Assembly: GCF_002798405.1 (NCBI RefSeq)
Contig: NZ_PGGV01000004.1
Coordinates: forward strand, 62,001 to 126,000
Source of the DNA: Glycomyces xiaoerkulensis
GTDB taxonomy: Bacteria > Actinomycetota > Actinomycetes > Mycobacteriales > Micromonosporaceae
DNA: 64,000 nt
Reading direction: 5' to 3'
In this document: positions 24,374 through 33,340 of the stretch, piece by piece
How the letters are laid out: each line of letters opens with the position of its first letter
Numbering within the stretch: the stretch's first letter is position 1
Notes under the pieces: generated by a model
Seen by the model: the letters and a program-made list of their open reading frames with translations, nothing else
Told to the model about the DNA's origin: nothing
Database searches by the model: none
Program-made: the position numbers and the translations under genes

Positions 24374-25484
24374 TCGGCGAGTCCGGCGTCGAGACGACCG
24401 GACCGCCGGCCCGGTTGGCCCCCTCGTCGAGCTGGACGCCCAGCGCCACCAGCGAATGCAGGGTCCTGGCCCGCACTTCGGCGCTGTTCTCCCCCACTCC
24501 GGCGGTGAATGCGACCGCGTCGGCGCCGCCGAGTGCGGCGATGTAGGCCCCGATGTACTTGCGGATCCGGTAGCAGTAGATCTCCAGGGCCGCCTCGGCC
24601 TCGTGGTCTCCGTGCCGAGCGGCCTCCTCGATGCTGCGCAGGTCGACCATCCCGGTCAGCGCGTACATGCCCGACTCCTGGTTGAGGGCCGTGTCGAGCT
24701 CTGCGAACGCGGCGCCGGTGCGGCGGTGCATGTGGAACACGATCGCCGGGTCGATGTCGCCGGATCTGGTGCCCATGACCAGGCCCTCCAGGGGTGTCAG
24801 CCCCATCGAGGTGTCGATGGAGCGGCCCCGCTCGACCGCGGTGATCGAGGCGCCGTTGCCGAGATGGGCGACGACGACGTTGACCTGCTTGGGGTGCCTG
24901 CCGAGCATTTCGGCGGCGCGCCGGGCGACGTAGGCGTGGCTGGTCCCGTGGAAGCCGTAGCGCCGCACCCCGTGGTCCTCGCGCCAGTGGGACGGGACCG
25001 CGTAACGGTGGGCCCGTTCGGGGATCGTCGCGTGGAAGGCGGTGTCGAACACCGCCACCTGCGGCAGGCGGGGGAACAGGCGGCGCGCCATCCGGATGCC
25101 CTCGAGGTTCGCCGGGTTGTGCAGGGGCGCCAGCGCGGCCAGCTCGCCGATCGCGGACTCGACCTCGTCGTCGACGACCACCGGCTGCACGAAGCGCTCG
25201 CCGCCGTGGACGACCCGGTGGGCGACGGCGATCAGGCCGGCCTCCGACAGCGGCGTCCCGGACTCGTCGAAGGCGGCCGCCATCGCCTCGAGTCCGGCGC
25301 CGTGGTCGGGCACCGGCTCCCGCCGGGTCCGCTTCCCGTCGGCGGCGGTGTGGGCGAGGGTCGATTCGGCCTGCCCGATCCGCTCGATGAGGCCGGAGAC
25401 CGACGCCTCCCCGGTGTCGCCGTCGACCAGCCGGTACTTGATCGACGAGGAGCCGGAGTTGATCACCAGGACCGGTGCGCTCAT
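24300..25484 (-). CDS. ackA: Acetate kinase
   Basis: A 394-residue ASKHA-fold enzyme interconverting acetyl-phosphate plus ADP with acetate plus ATP. VINSGSSSIKYRL is the phosphate-1 motif, VVAHLGNGASI and MGLTPLEGLVMGTRSGDIDP are family signatures, and FTAGVGENS is the adenosine motif. It starts 3 nt after the pta stop and is co-transcribed. The pair can generate ATP from phosphoketolase-derived acetyl-phosphate or activate acetate for the glyoxylate shunt. Its 3' end overlaps ssgB on the other strand. Confidence 0.97.
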   Translation of the reverse strand: MSAPVLVINSGSSSIKYRLVDGDTGEASVSGLIERIGQAESTLAHTAADGKRTRREPVPDHGAGLEAMAAAFDESGTPLSEAGLIAVAHRVVHGGERFVQPVVVDDEVESAIGELAALAPLHNPANLEGIRMARRLFPRLPQVAVFDTAFHATIPERAHRYAVPSHWREDHGVRRYGFHGTSHAYVARRAAEMLGRHPKQVNVVVAHLGNGASITAVERGRSIDTSMGLTPLEGLVMGTRSGDIDPAIVFHMHRRTGAAFAELDTALNQESGMYALTGMVDLRSIEEAARHGDHEAEAALEIYCYRIRKYIGAYIAALGGADAVAFTAGVGENSAEVRARTLHSLVALGVQLDEGANRAGGPVVSTPDSPITALVVPTNEEGEIAKQTAELLRS

Positions 25485-25487
25485 TGG

Positions 25488-27542
25488 CTATCCTTCTGCT
25501 GCTTGAATGGCGGTGAGCGCCACGGTGTTGACGATGTCGGGCACGGTGGCGCCGCGCGAGAGGTCGTTGACTGGCTTGCGGAGGCCCTGGAGGACCGGTC
25601 CGACGGCGATCGCGCCGGCGGAGCGCTGCACGGCCTTGTACAGGTTGTTGCCGGTGTTGAGGTCGGGCACGACGAAGACGGTCGCCTTCCCCGCGACCTG
25701 CGACTCCGGCATCTTGGTGCCGGCGACGCCGGCGTCGGCGGCGGCGTCGTACTGGATGGGGCCCTCGACCGGCAGTCCGGGCCGGCGCGAGCGGACGATC
25801 TCGGTGGCGCGGCGGACCTTGTCGACGGCTTCGCCCTGGCCCGAGGTGCCGGTGGAGTAGGAGAGCATCGCCACCCGCGGTTCCACGCCGAACTCGGTGG
25901 CCGTGTCGGCCGAGGATATCGCGATGTCGGCCAGTTGGTCGGCGTCGGGGTCCGGGTTGACCGCGCAGTCGCCGTAGACCAGGACCCGGTCGGCCAGGCA
26001 CATGAAGAACACCGAGGAAACCACGGCGACACCGGGTTTGGTCTTGATGATCTCGAATGAGGGGCGGATGGTGTGCGCGGTGGTGTGGACCGCGCCGGAG
26101 ACCATCCCATCAGCCATTCCAGTGTGGACCATCATGGTGCCGAAGTAGGAGACGTCGGCGACGGTGTCGTAGGCGGCTTCGAACGTGGCACCCCGGTGCG
26201 ATCGCAGGCGGGCGTACTCCTCGGCGAACCGCTCCCGGATCTCGTGGTCGCCGGGGTTGAGGATCTTCACCCCGTCCAGGTCGACGCCCAGTTGAGCGGC
26301 CTGTGACCGCACCTCGGACTCCTCCCCCAGCAGCGTCAGGCGGGCGACGCCGCGCCGCATGAGGATCTCGGCGGCCTGGAGGATGCGCGGCTCGGCGCCT
26401 TCGGGGAGCACGATGTGCTTGCCGAGGGCCTTGGCGCGCCCGAGCATCGAGTGCTCGAACATGACCGGTGTGACCACCGTCGACTTCGACAGCCGCAGCC
26501 GGTCGAGCAGGTCGTCGCCGTCGACGCCGTCGGCGAAGCCCTCCAGGGCGAGGGCGAACTTGCGCTCCCCGCCGGCGGCCAGGGAGCCGGTGACGTCGCC
26601 GACGAGGTTGGCCGTCTCGAAGGTGTCCCGCTGGACCAGGGCGATCGGCAGCCGCGAGTCGAGGCCGGTGACGATCTCGAGGATCTGCGGCTGGGGGCGG
26701 ATCCCGCCGGTCAGGAAGATCGCCGAGAGGCTGGGGACGCCTTCGGCCTGGTGGGCGGCGAGCAGGCCGAGCAGGACCTCGGAGCGGTCGCCGGGGAGGA
26801 TGACGGCCTTGTCGTCGGCCAGGCGGGTCAGGAGGTTCGGCAGGGTCATGGCGGCGACGACCACGTCGCCGACGGTGCGGGTGAGGACCTCGGGGTCGCC
26901 GGAGATGAGGGTGGCGTCGGCGGCCTCGATCAGTTCGGCGACCGTGGGCGCCTCGAGGCCGGGTTCCTCGGCGATGACGCCGGCCCCCGGATGGGCGGCC
27001 CGGACCTGTTCGACCACGGCCGGGTCGACCCGGTTGACGATCGCGCCCAGGACGGTCGCATGGGCGGCCTCGGCCTGGCCGACCCCGAAGCGGAGGGCCG
27101 CGTCGACGCCGTCCGGGGCCTGCCGGCGGCCGTTGACGACCAGCAGCATCGGGGAGGCGAGGTTGACCGCTACGCGCGTGTTGAAGGTGAACTCGACCGA
27201 GGCGCCCACATCGGAGTAGTCGCTGCCGACCACGAGGACGGCGTCGTGGCCTTCGGCCAGGGCGTGGTAGCGCTCGACGATCCGGCCCATCGCACCGTCG
27301 GGGTCGTCGCGCACGTGGGTGTAGGTGGCCCCGACCGAGCGCTCGTAGGGCGCCGGAAGGCGGTAGTGGTCGCGGAGGAGGCCGATGACCGGATCGCCTG
27401 CGGCCGTGTGGTCGTCGCGGACGATCGGGCGGAATACGGCGACCGATCCGGCCCGCTTCGTGAGCAGGTCCATGACGCCGAACGCGACGGCGGACTTGCC
27501 GCTGCTGGGGTCCAGGCTGGCGAGGTAGAGACTTTGAGCCAC
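25488..27542 (-). CDS. pta: Phosphate acetyltransferase (long form)
   Basis: 684 residues in three parts. An N-terminal P-loop-like BioD/CobQ domain (ASLDPSSGKSAVAFGVMDLL), a central DRTGG domain (about 215-330) and the C-terminal PTA catalytic domain (VMFEHSMLGRAKALGKHIVLPEG onward). It interconverts acetyl-CoA and acetyl-phosphate. The long form is usually allosterically regulated by its N-terminal domains. It is the first gene of pta-ackA. The start is well supported by the conserved N-terminus. Confidence 0.96.
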   Translation of the reverse strand: MAQSLYLASLDPSSGKSAVAFGVMDLLTKRAGSVAVFRPIVRDDHTAAGDPVIGLLRDHYRLPAPYERSVGATYTHVRDDPDGAMGRIVERYHALAEGHDAVLVVGSDYSDVGASVEFTFNTRVAVNLASPMLLVVNGRRQAPDGVDAALRFGVGQAEAAHATVLGAIVNRVDPAVVEQVRAAHPGAGVIAEEPGLEAPTVAELIEAADATLISGDPEVLTRTVGDVVVAAMTLPNLLTRLADDKAVILPGDRSEVLLGLLAAHQAEGVPSLSAIFLTGGIRPQPQILEIVTGLDSRLPIALVQRDTFETANLVGDVTGSLAAGGERKFALALEGFADGVDGDDLLDRLRLSKSTVVTPVMFEHSMLGRAKALGKHIVLPEGAEPRILQAAEILMRRGVARLTLLGEESEVRSQAAQLGVDLDGVKILNPGDHEIRERFAEEYARLRSHRGATFEAAYDTVADVSYFGTMMVHTGMADGMVSGAVHTTAHTIRPSFEIIKTKPGVAVVSSVFFMCLADRVLVYGDCAVNPDPDADQLADIAISSADTATEFGVEPRVAMLSYSTGTSGQGEAVDKVRRATEIVRSRRPGLPVEGPIQYDAAADAGVAGTKMPESQVAGKATVFVVPDLNTGNNLYKAVQRSAGAIAVGPVLQGLRKPVNDLSRGATVPDIVNTVALTAIQAAEG

Positions 27543-27569
27543 GCTCCAACGCTAACGACCGGGCGAGCA

Positions 27570-27590
27570 CCGCGCAGCGGATCTGCGCGG
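27570..27590 (-). terminator. Hairpin after the citrate synthase gene
   Basis: 8-nt perfect arms (27570-27577 and 27583-27590) with a 5-nt loop, 30 nt past the citrate synthase stop and just before pta. It is a weak terminator candidate without a T-run. Confidence 0.4.
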
Positions 27591-27621
27591 CGGCTCACCG
27601 CCGGCCCCGCACGGCCGCATC

Positions 27622-28767
27622 TCAGGCCGAGTGCTCGGGGATCCGGACCGGCTGCGGCGGCTCGGGTCCGACGTACCGGGCGCGGGGCCGGATGATCTTG
27701 GAGTCCCGGGCCTGCTCGAGGATGTTGGCGCTCCAGCCGACGACGCGGCTGGTGGTGAAGGTCGGGGTGAACATCGGGCGCGGGACGCCGGCCAGCTCCA
27801 TCACCACTCCGGCGTAGAACTCCACGTTGGTGAACAGCTTGCGGCCGGGTTTGACCTCGGCGAGGATCTCGACCACTCGCCGCTCGACGGTCTTGGCGAA
27901 GTCGACGATCGGGCCGTCGAGCTGGGTGGCCACCTCGCGGAGGTGCACCGACCTGGGGTCGTCGGTCTTGTAGACGGCGTGACCGAAGCCCATGATGCGG
28001 CGGCCCGCCTCCAGCTCGGTCCGGATCCACGGGTCGATGTTCTCAGTGGACTCAATGGCGTCGAGGGCGTCGAGCGCCCGGGACGGCGCGCCGCCGTGGA
28101 GCGGCCCGGACAGAGCGCCGACAGCGCCCACCAGGCAGGCGCCGAGGTCGGCGCCCGTGGAGGCGATGACTCGCCCGGTGAAGGTGGAGGCGTTGAAGCC
28201 GTGGTCGATGGTGAGGATGAGGTAGTGCTCGATGGCGCGGGCGCGCTCCTCGGAGGGGACCTCGCCGGTCATCATGTACAGGTAGTTCGCGGCGTAGCCG
28301 AGGTCGTCGCGCGGCTGGAGGGGCTCGGCGCCCTGATTGACCCTCCACAGTGCGGTGAGGATCGTGGGGGTGACGGCGCTGGCGAAGAGGGCGTCGTCGA
28401 GGCGGGCCTCCTCGTCGGTGTCGAGCAGCGGCCGCATGCGGTGGGCCGCGCAGGCGGCCGACAAGGCGGTGCGCAGGCCCTCGAGCGGGGCTTCGCCTTT
28501 GAGCTGCGGCAGCAGTTCCCGCAGTTCGGGGGTGAGGGTGCGGTAGGGGGCGACCCTGGCTTTGAAGTCGGCGAGCTGTTCGGCGGTGGGTAGCTCGCCG
28601 CAGAACATGAGGTGCCAGACCTGCTCGAACGAGCACCGCTCGGCCAGTTCCACGGCGTTGTACTGGCGGTAGTGGTAGAAGCCCTCTTCGCCTCGGACGT
28701 CCCCTATCTCGGTGTCGGCGACGACGACGCGGTCAAGTCCTCGGGGAACCTCGATGAATTCGGTCAT
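27622..28767 (-). CDS. Citrate synthase (type II, CitA/Cit2-like)
   Basis: 381 residues. It condenses acetyl-CoA and oxaloacetate to citrate at the start of the TCA cycle. GFYHYRQYNAVELAE, HGFNASTFTGRVIASTGAD, LSGPLHGGAPSRALD and GFGHAVYKTDDPRS contain the conserved His residues and the oxaloacetate loop. The ATG at 28767 follows GGGAGA, and upstream codons carry no homology. Related sequences include 2-methylcitrate synthases. With no prp genes nearby, citrate synthase is the better call. It feeds on acetyl-CoA from the adjacent pta-ackA. Confidence 0.92.
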   Translation of the reverse strand: MTEFIEVPRGLDRVVVADTEIGDVRGEEGFYHYRQYNAVELAERCSFEQVWHLMFCGELPTAEQLADFKARVAPYRTLTPELRELLPQLKGEAPLEGLRTALSAACAAHRMRPLLDTDEEARLDDALFASAVTPTILTALWRVNQGAEPLQPRDDLGYAANYLYMMTGEVPSEERARAIEHYLILTIDHGFNASTFTGRVIASTGADLGACLVGAVGALSGPLHGGAPSRALDALDAIESTENIDPWIRTELEAGRRIMGFGHAVYKTDDPRSVHLREVATQLDGPIVDFAKTVERRVVEILAEVKPGRKLFTNVEFYAGVVMELAGVPRPMFTPTFTTSRVVGWSANILEQARDSKIIRPRARYVGPEPPQPVRIPEHSA

Positions 28768-28968
28768 GGCGTCTCCCATACGTGGCGAAGCTTGCGAGCC
28801 GTAAAGATTGCGCAGGCTGAGTCGGACCGGTGCTTGGGGCCGAAGAGTAGTGGCAGAAGCGCGGAACGGCGCGACAGCGGTGGGGAGCTGTGTCACCTCT
28901 CATGCGTTAGCGGCCTGTCTGGCACGATACCAAGAGACGGTCGGCCCCCTGATGCGATTGGTAGTCCG

Positions 28969-29151
28969 ATGGACGAAGGTTTGAACGCGGCCCCCGGTGT
29001 GGTGGTCGGAATCCTGCTCATCGTCGCGGCGATCATGTGGTTCTCCCCCGGCGCGCGCCACAGGTTCCGCAAGGCCACGCTGTGGCTGGTGGTCGCGGCC
29101 GTCGCGGTCATCATCATCTACGGATACATCGGCGCCGGTCAGCAGAACTGA
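28969..29151 (+). CDS. Small membrane protein of unknown function
   Basis: 60 residues with two hydrophobic helices (about 8-26 and 38-56) separated by a short basic loop (ARHRFRK), so both ends should face the same side. No family is recognised. Coding is supported by strong third-position GC and divergent placement from citrate synthase. No clear ribosome-binding site precedes the ATG. It could be a genuine small membrane peptide or, less likely, a spurious ORF. Confidence 0.55.
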   Translation: MDEGLNAAPGVVVGILLIVAAIMWFSPGARHRFRKATLWLVVAAVAVIIIYGYIGAGQQN

Positions 29152-29212
29152 GCTTCCGGGCCGCCGCGGGCTCGGTCCGGGCATGAAAAACCCCGGCGCA
29201 AAGGCCGGGCTC

Positions 29213-29313
29213 TGGAGCGGACGACCGGGCCCGGACCGGCGACCTACACCTTGGCAAGGTGTCGCACCAGCACGAAGTGCTGCCAATAGCACAGCCGGCT
29301 GCGCTACGTCCGC
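29213..29313 (-). pseudogene. Altered tRNA-Gly(GCC) copy with D-arm insertion
   Basis: The acceptor stem (GCGGACG/CGTCCGC), anticodon arm with GCC and encoded CCA match the adjacent tRNA-Gly. The D-arm, however, holds a net insertion of 25 nt that folds as CAGCAC-TTC-GTGCTG. The T-loop has changed from TTCGAGC to TCCGGGC, losing T55 and A58. It is therefore unlikely to work as an ordinary tRNA. It may be a decaying duplicate or a tRNA-derived structured RNA. Confidence 0.75.
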
Positions 29314-29372
29314 GTGCCGCAGCGTTCGACTGCGGCCGGGGACGAAAAAAGCCCGGCGCATCGGCCGAGCTC

Positions 29373-29448
29373 TGGAGCGGACGACCGGGCTCGAACCGGC
29401 GACCTACACCTTGGCAAGGTGTCGCGCTACCAGCTGCGCTACGTCCGC
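29373..29448 (-). tRNA. tRNA-Gly (anticodon GCC)
   Basis: A complete cloverleaf on the minus strand: acceptor GCGGACG/CGTCCGC, anticodon stem ACACC/GGTGT with loop TTGCCAA, T-loop TTCGAGC, discriminator T and encoded CCA. A second, different tRNA-Gly(GCC) lies at about 34.1 kb. Confidence 0.95.
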
Positions 29449-29557
29449 ATGTCGCAGCGTTCGGCTGCGACCGGGCTCAAGTTTAGCGCATGGTCCGGCA
29501 ATCGTTCAGAGGGCCTCGGACCGCTCGGCGCGCGGCCGGACCAGCGAGCTTCGGCGA

Positions 29558-29596
29558 TTGCACTCGAGTCTGACACGTGTAAGAATATTCTTACAC
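29558..29596 (+). promoter_or_regulatory. ArsR promoter with perfect 20-bp palindrome
   Basis: GTGTAAGAATATTCTTACAC (29577-29596) is a perfect palindrome 18 nt before the ArsR-family start codon. TTGCAC (29558-29563) and the TAAGAAT inside the palindrome (29580-29586) form a plausible promoter. This is the classic arrangement for ArsR-family autorepression. Confidence 0.8.
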
Positions 29597-29614
29597 CAGA
29601 TAGGGATGGTTGAT

Positions 29615-29953
29615 ATGGACTCGGAGGACCTGACGGGCGCTCAGTTGCTGGCGGCCTTCGCGGCCCTGGCCAATCCGCACCGGCTGCGGATCATCGCCGC
29701 GCTCGCCGACGGACGCCAGTACGTGAGCCTCCTGGCCCGCCAGCTCGGCATGAGCCGACCGCTGCTGCACATGCACCTCCAGAAACTGCAGGCCGCGGGC
29801 CTCGTGAGCGGGGAGCTGGAGCTTTCCGAGGACGGCAAAGCCGTCAAATACTTCGAGGCGACCGAGTTCTCGCTGCACGTCACACCGCACGCCATCAAGG
29901 GACTCGCGCCGACTCTGCCCGAGCCGGCCGACAACGGAAAGGAAACCGACTGA
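29615..29953 (+). CDS. ArsR-family winged-helix regulator
   Basis: 112 residues. LLAAFAALANPHRLRIIAALADGRQYVSLLARQLGMSRPLLHMHLQKLQAAGLV is a classic ArsR helix-turn-helix, followed by a wing and a short tail. No Cys metal motif (CxC) is present, so a heavy-metal sensor is unlikely. AGGGATGG supports ATG 29615; ATG 29606 is a nearby alternative. Its stop overlaps the next start (ATGA), so the two are co-translated, and the partner is a membrane protein. A 20-bp palindrome in its promoter is the likely operator. Confidence 0.88.
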   Translation: MDSEDLTGAQLLAAFAALANPHRLRIIAALADGRQYVSLLARQLGMSRPLLHMHLQKLQAAGLVSGELELSEDGKAVKYFEATEFSLHVTPHAIKGLAPTLPEPADNGKETD

Positions 29954-30198
29954 TGTCCGCCGCCAACGCCGGAATGCTGTTCGTCTTCGGAGTGCTGCTG
30001 CTGATCACCGCCGTCATCATCGCGGCGATCGTCTGGGGCGCCTCCACCACCAAGGCCAAGGCCTCGGCCGCCCGCGAGGCCAACTACCGCGACCTCGCCG
30101 AGAAGACCAGCCTCGACTCCGCCGAGATCAAGGCCTCGCTGTCGGAGATCAAGGGGCGGTTGTCCTCGGTCGAGCGCATGCTCAAAGAAGTCGAGTGA
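29953..30198 (+). CDS. Small membrane protein with cytoplasmic coiled coil
   Basis: 81 residues. One N-terminal transmembrane helix (about 7-29) is followed by a charged helical region (about 33-81) with heptad character (LDSAEIKASLSEIKGRLSSVERMLKEV). It is translationally coupled to the upstream ArsR-family regulator and resembles small proteins found beside PadR/ArsR-type regulators in actinobacteria. The function is unknown. It may sense or anchor something for the regulator, which is a guess. Confidence 0.75.
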   Translation: MSAANAGMLFVFGVLLLITAVIIAAIVWGASTTKAKASAAREANYRDLAEKTSLDSAEIKASLSEIKGRLSSVERMLKEVE

Positions 30199-30278
30199 CC
30201 TCCCGCCGGCGGGCCGTCCCCGAGACCGGCCCGCCGGCCGGATGTCGCGAACCGCACGAAAGCGGCTCCCGGATGCGG

Positions 30279-30291
30279 CAGTCTCGGACCC
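30279..30291 (+). promoter_or_regulatory. Leaderless promoter of phosphoketolase
   Basis: CAGTCT (30279-30284) lies 7 nt before ATG 30292, and no Shine-Dalgarno is present. It deviates from TAnnnT by one base. Confidence 0.35.
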
Positions 30292-32664
30292 ATGAGCACT
30301 ACCGAGACCACCCGCGCGAGCGGCCCGCTGTCGTCTGAGGAACTGGCGCGGATCGACGCCTACTGGCGCGCCGCCAACTACCTGGCCGTGGGCCAGATCT
30401 ACCTGCTCGACAACCCGCTGCTGCGCGGCCCGCTGCGGCCCGAGCACATCAAGCCCCGCCTGCTCGGGCACTGGGGCACCAGCCCCGGCCTGAGCCTGCT
30501 CTACGCCCACCTCAACCGGTGCATCAAGGCGCGCGGACTCGACATGATCTACGTGACCGGACCCGGCCACGGCGGCCCGGCCCTGGTCGCCAACACCTGG
30601 CTCGAGGGCACCTACCCCGAGCTGTACCCCACCGTCGACCACTCCGAGAACGGCATGCGGGAGCTGTTCCGCCGGTTCTCCTTCCCCGGCGGCATCCCCT
30701 CGCACGTCGCGCCGCAGGTGCCCGGCTCGATCCACGAGGGCGGCGAACTGGGCTACGCCCTCTCGCACGCCTACGGGGCCGCGTTCGACAACCCCGGCCT
30801 GACCGTCGCCTGCGTCGTCGGCGACGGCGAGGCCGAAACCGGCCCACTGGCCGGCTCGTGGATGTCGAACGCGTTCCTCAACCCGGTCACCGACGGAACG
30901 GTCCTGCCGATCCTGCACCTCAACGGCTACAAGATCGCCAACCCGACCCTGCTCGCCCGCATCGGCGACGAGGACCGGAACTCGTTCTTCCGCGGCTGCG
31001 GATACGAGCCCTACACCGTCTCCGGCGACGACCCGGCCGCCGTGCACCAGCGGTTGGCGGCCACGCTCGACATCTGCTTCGACCGGATCACCGACATCCG
31101 CGCCGGGGCCCGGCCCGGGTCCGCGCGGCCGCGCTGGCCCATGATCGTCCTGCGCACGCCCAAGGGCTGGACCGGGCCAGCCGAGGTCGACCACCGGCCC
31201 GTGGCCGGCACCTGGCGGTCGCACCAGGTGCCGCTCGCGCAGGTGCGGGAGAACTCCGAGCATCTGGAGGCGCTCGAGGCGTGGATGCGCTCGTACCGGC
31301 CCGAGGAGCTGTTCGACGCCACCGGCGCTCCCGAACCGGAGCTACGGGACCTGGCTCCGGCCGGCGAGGCGCGCATGAGCGCCAATCCGCACGCCGACGG
31401 CGGGCGGCTCCTGCGGGACCTGGTCCTGCCGGACTACCGCGAGTACGGCTTGGAGGTCGAGGGCCACGGCCGCACCGTCGGCGAGGCCACGCGCGCGCTC
31501 GGCTCCTGGCTGCGCGACGTCATCGCGGCCAACCCCGACCGGTTCCGCCTGTTCGGGCCCGACGAGGTCGAGTCGAACCGGCTCGGAGGAGCGCTGGAGG
31601 TCACCGACCGGCAGTACGAGGCCGAGATCTACCCCACCGACGAGCACCAGGCACCGCAGGGCCGCGTGATGGAGGTGCTGTCCGAGCACCTGTGCGAGGG
31701 CTGGCTCGAGGGCTACCTCCTGACCGGGCGGCACGGCCTGTTCACCTCCTACGAGGCGTTCATCCACATCGTCGACTCGATGTTCAACCAGCACGCCAAG
31801 TGGCTGGAGACCACGAACGCGATCCCATGGCGCCGCCCCATCGCCTCCCTGAACTACCTGCTGTCGAGCCACGTGTGGCGGCAGGACCACAACGGCTTCT
31901 CGCATCAGGACCCGGGCTTCATCGACCTGGTGATGAACAAGAAGCCCGAGGTGGTGCGGGTCTACCTGCCGCCGGACGCCAACACCTTGCTGTCGACCAT
32001 GGACCACTGCCTGCGCTCCAGGCAGTACGTCAACGTGGTCGTGGCCGGAAAGCAGCCCGCGCTGCAGTACACGAGCATGGACGAGGCGGTCCGCCACTGC
32101 GAGCGGGGACTGGGCGTCTGGGAGTGGGCCTCGACCGACGACGGGCGCACGCCCGACGTGGTGCTCGCCGGCGCCGGCGACATCCCCACCCTGGAGGTGC
32201 TCGCCGCCGCCGACCTGCTGCGCAGGCACCTGCCGGACCTGCGGGTCCGGGTGGTCAACGTGGTCGACCTGATGCGGCTCCAACCGGAGGCCGAGCACCC
32301 GCACGGCCTGGGCGACCGGGAGTTCGACACGGTCTTCACCACCGACAGGCCGGTCGTGTTCGCCTACCACGGGTATCCGATGCTGATCCACCGCCTGACC
32401 TACCGGCGCACCAACCACCGCAACATCCACGTGCGAGGGTACAAAGAGGAGGGCACCACCACCACGCCGTTCGACATGGTGATGCTCAACGACCTCGACC
32501 GGTACCGGCTGGTCATCGACGTCATCGACCGCGTGCCGGGCCTGGGCCAGAACGCCGCGGGCCTGCGCCAGCGGATGACCGACGCCCGGCACGCGGCGCG
32601 CGCCTACACCCGCGTCCACGGCACGGATCACCCGGAGGTCGCCGAGTGGTCGTGGCCGCGGTGA
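30292..32664 (+). CDS. xfp: Xylulose-5-P/fructose-6-P phosphoketolase
   Basis: 790 residues, the usual length. A thiamine-diphosphate enzyme that splits xylulose 5-phosphate or fructose 6-phosphate with phosphate to give acetyl-phosphate plus glyceraldehyde 3-phosphate or erythrose 4-phosphate. [42 protein letters not shown] (ThDP/Mg site) and [25 protein letters not shown] are strongly conserved. Its product feeds Ack and Pta encoded just upstream on the other strand, forming a glycolytic bypass that suits pentoses such as arabinose. Confidence 0.97.
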   Translation: MSTTETTRASGPLSSEELARIDAYWRAANYLAVGQIYLLDNPLLRGPLRPEHIKPRLLGHWGTSPGLSLLYAHLNRCIKARGLDMIYVTGPGHGGPALVANTWLEGTYPELYPTVDHSENGMRELFRRFSFPGGIPSHVAPQVPGSIHEGGELGYALSHAYGAAFDNPGLTVACVVGDGEAETGPLAGSWMSNAFLNPVTDGTVLPILHLNGYKIANPTLLARIGDEDRNSFFRGCGYEPYTVSGDDPAAVHQRLAATLDICFDRITDIRAGARPGSARPRWPMIVLRTPKGWTGPAEVDHRPVAGTWRSHQVPLAQVRENSEHLEALEAWMRSYRPEELFDATGAPEPELRDLAPAGEARMSANPHADGGRLLRDLVLPDYREYGLEVEGHGRTVGEATRALGSWLRDVIAANPDRFRLFGPDEVESNRLGGALEVTDRQYEAEIYPTDEHQAPQGRVMEVLSEHLCEGWLEGYLLTGRHGLFTSYEAFIHIVDSMFNQHAKWLETTNAIPWRRPIASLNYLLSSHVWRQDHNGFSHQDPGFIDLVMNKKPEVVRVYLPPDANTLLSTMDHCLRSRQYVNVVVAGKQPALQYTSMDEAVRHCERGLGVWEWASTDDGRTPDVVLAGAGDIPTLEVLAAADLLRRHLPDLRVRVVNVVDLMRLQPEAEHPHGLGDREFDTVFTTDRPVVFAYHGYPMLIHRLTYRRTNHRNIHVRGYKEEGTTTTPFDMVMLNDLDRYRLVIDVIDRVPGLGQNAAGLRQRMTDARHAARAYTRVHGTDHPEVAEWSWPR

Positions 32665-32738
32665 ACCTTCCGCCACGGAACGCACATGCGTCGTTAATCT
32701 GGAGTGGAGGTGTCCCTACTCCCCCTGGAGGCCCCCGC

Positions 32739-33212
32739 GTGGCGAAAGTCAGTCCCGGCCGGGTCGTGGTCGATTACGACGACGACCTCGTCGTCTTCAC
32801 CGTCGGCGTGCGCGTCAACAAGTTCTGGAAGGTCGCCAAGTGGTGGCCGGTGCTCACCGCCATGCCGAAGATGCTGCGCGAGCTGCAGTCCGACCCCGAA
32901 TCGGGTCTGCTGGACTCGCGGATCATGGTCGGCGGCCGGGTCGTCATGGTCGTCCAGTACTGGCGCAGCGCCGAACGGCTCGAGCACTTCGCCCACTCGC
33001 CGGAGCACGCCCACCGCGGCTTCTGGAAGTGGTTCAACCGAACGGTGAAGAGCAACGGCGAGGTGGGACTGTGGCATGAGCTCTACCGGGTCCGCGCCGG
33101 CGAGTACGACACCTCGTACATCAACATGCCTCCCTACGGGCTGGCCAAGGCCACCGGCCGGAAGGCGGCCGACCGCACCGGCCCCGACCACGAGCCGATC
33201 GACGAGTCGTAG
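32739..33212 (+). CDS. DUF4188-family protein (monooxygenase-like)
   Basis: 157 residues. VFTVGVRVNKFWKVAKWWPVLTAMPKMLRELQSDPESGLLDSRIMVGG and YWRSAERLEHFAHSPEHAHRGFWKWFNR match the DUF4188 family, a dimeric alpha-beta-barrel-like fold related to antibiotic-biosynthesis and transcriptional monooxygenases. The function is undefined. GTG 32739 follows TGGAGG. It lies 74 nt after xfp and may be co-transcribed. No catalytic assignment can be made. Confidence 0.8.
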   Translation: MAKVSPGRVVVDYDDDLVVFTVGVRVNKFWKVAKWWPVLTAMPKMLRELQSDPESGLLDSRIMVGGRVVMVVQYWRSAERLEHFAHSPEHAHRGFWKWFNRTVKSNGEVGLWHELYRVRAGEYDTSYINMPPYGLAKATGRKAADRTGPDHEPIDES

Positions 33213-33290
33213 ACCACCGCCGACACGGCCCACATCGTGAAGTGAGTCACTCGGGAAATATTTCGCGGCCTGCCATCGTCGTAACCATCG

Positions 33291-33317
33291 TTAGCACTCT
33301 CCGGTCGAGAGTGCTAA
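33291..33317 (+). promoter_or_regulatory. CIRCE element (HrcA operator)
   Basis: TTAGCACTC-N9-GAGTGCTAA is a perfect match to the conserved CIRCE inverted repeat, lying 23 nt before the hsp20 start. It predicts HrcA repression relieved on heat shock. Just upstream, AGTGA-G-TCACT (33241-33251) and GAAATATTTC (33255-33264) are further small palindromes. Confidence 0.95.
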
Positions 33318-33340
33318 ACCCGAGAAAGGAGACCGCCGAA

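Larger units (their letters stand above)
29183..29480. repeat. Tandem duplication containing tRNA-Gly
   Basis: Two diverged copies of about 140-160 nt (29183-29340 and 29341-29480) share the left flank (AAAAA...CCCGGCGCA..GGCCG.GCTCTGGAGCGG), the tRNA body and the right flank (TCCGC.TG.CGCAGCGTTCG.CTGCG.CCGGG). The right-hand copy holds an intact tRNA-Gly; the left-hand copy has a 101-nt altered version. Confidence 0.8.
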
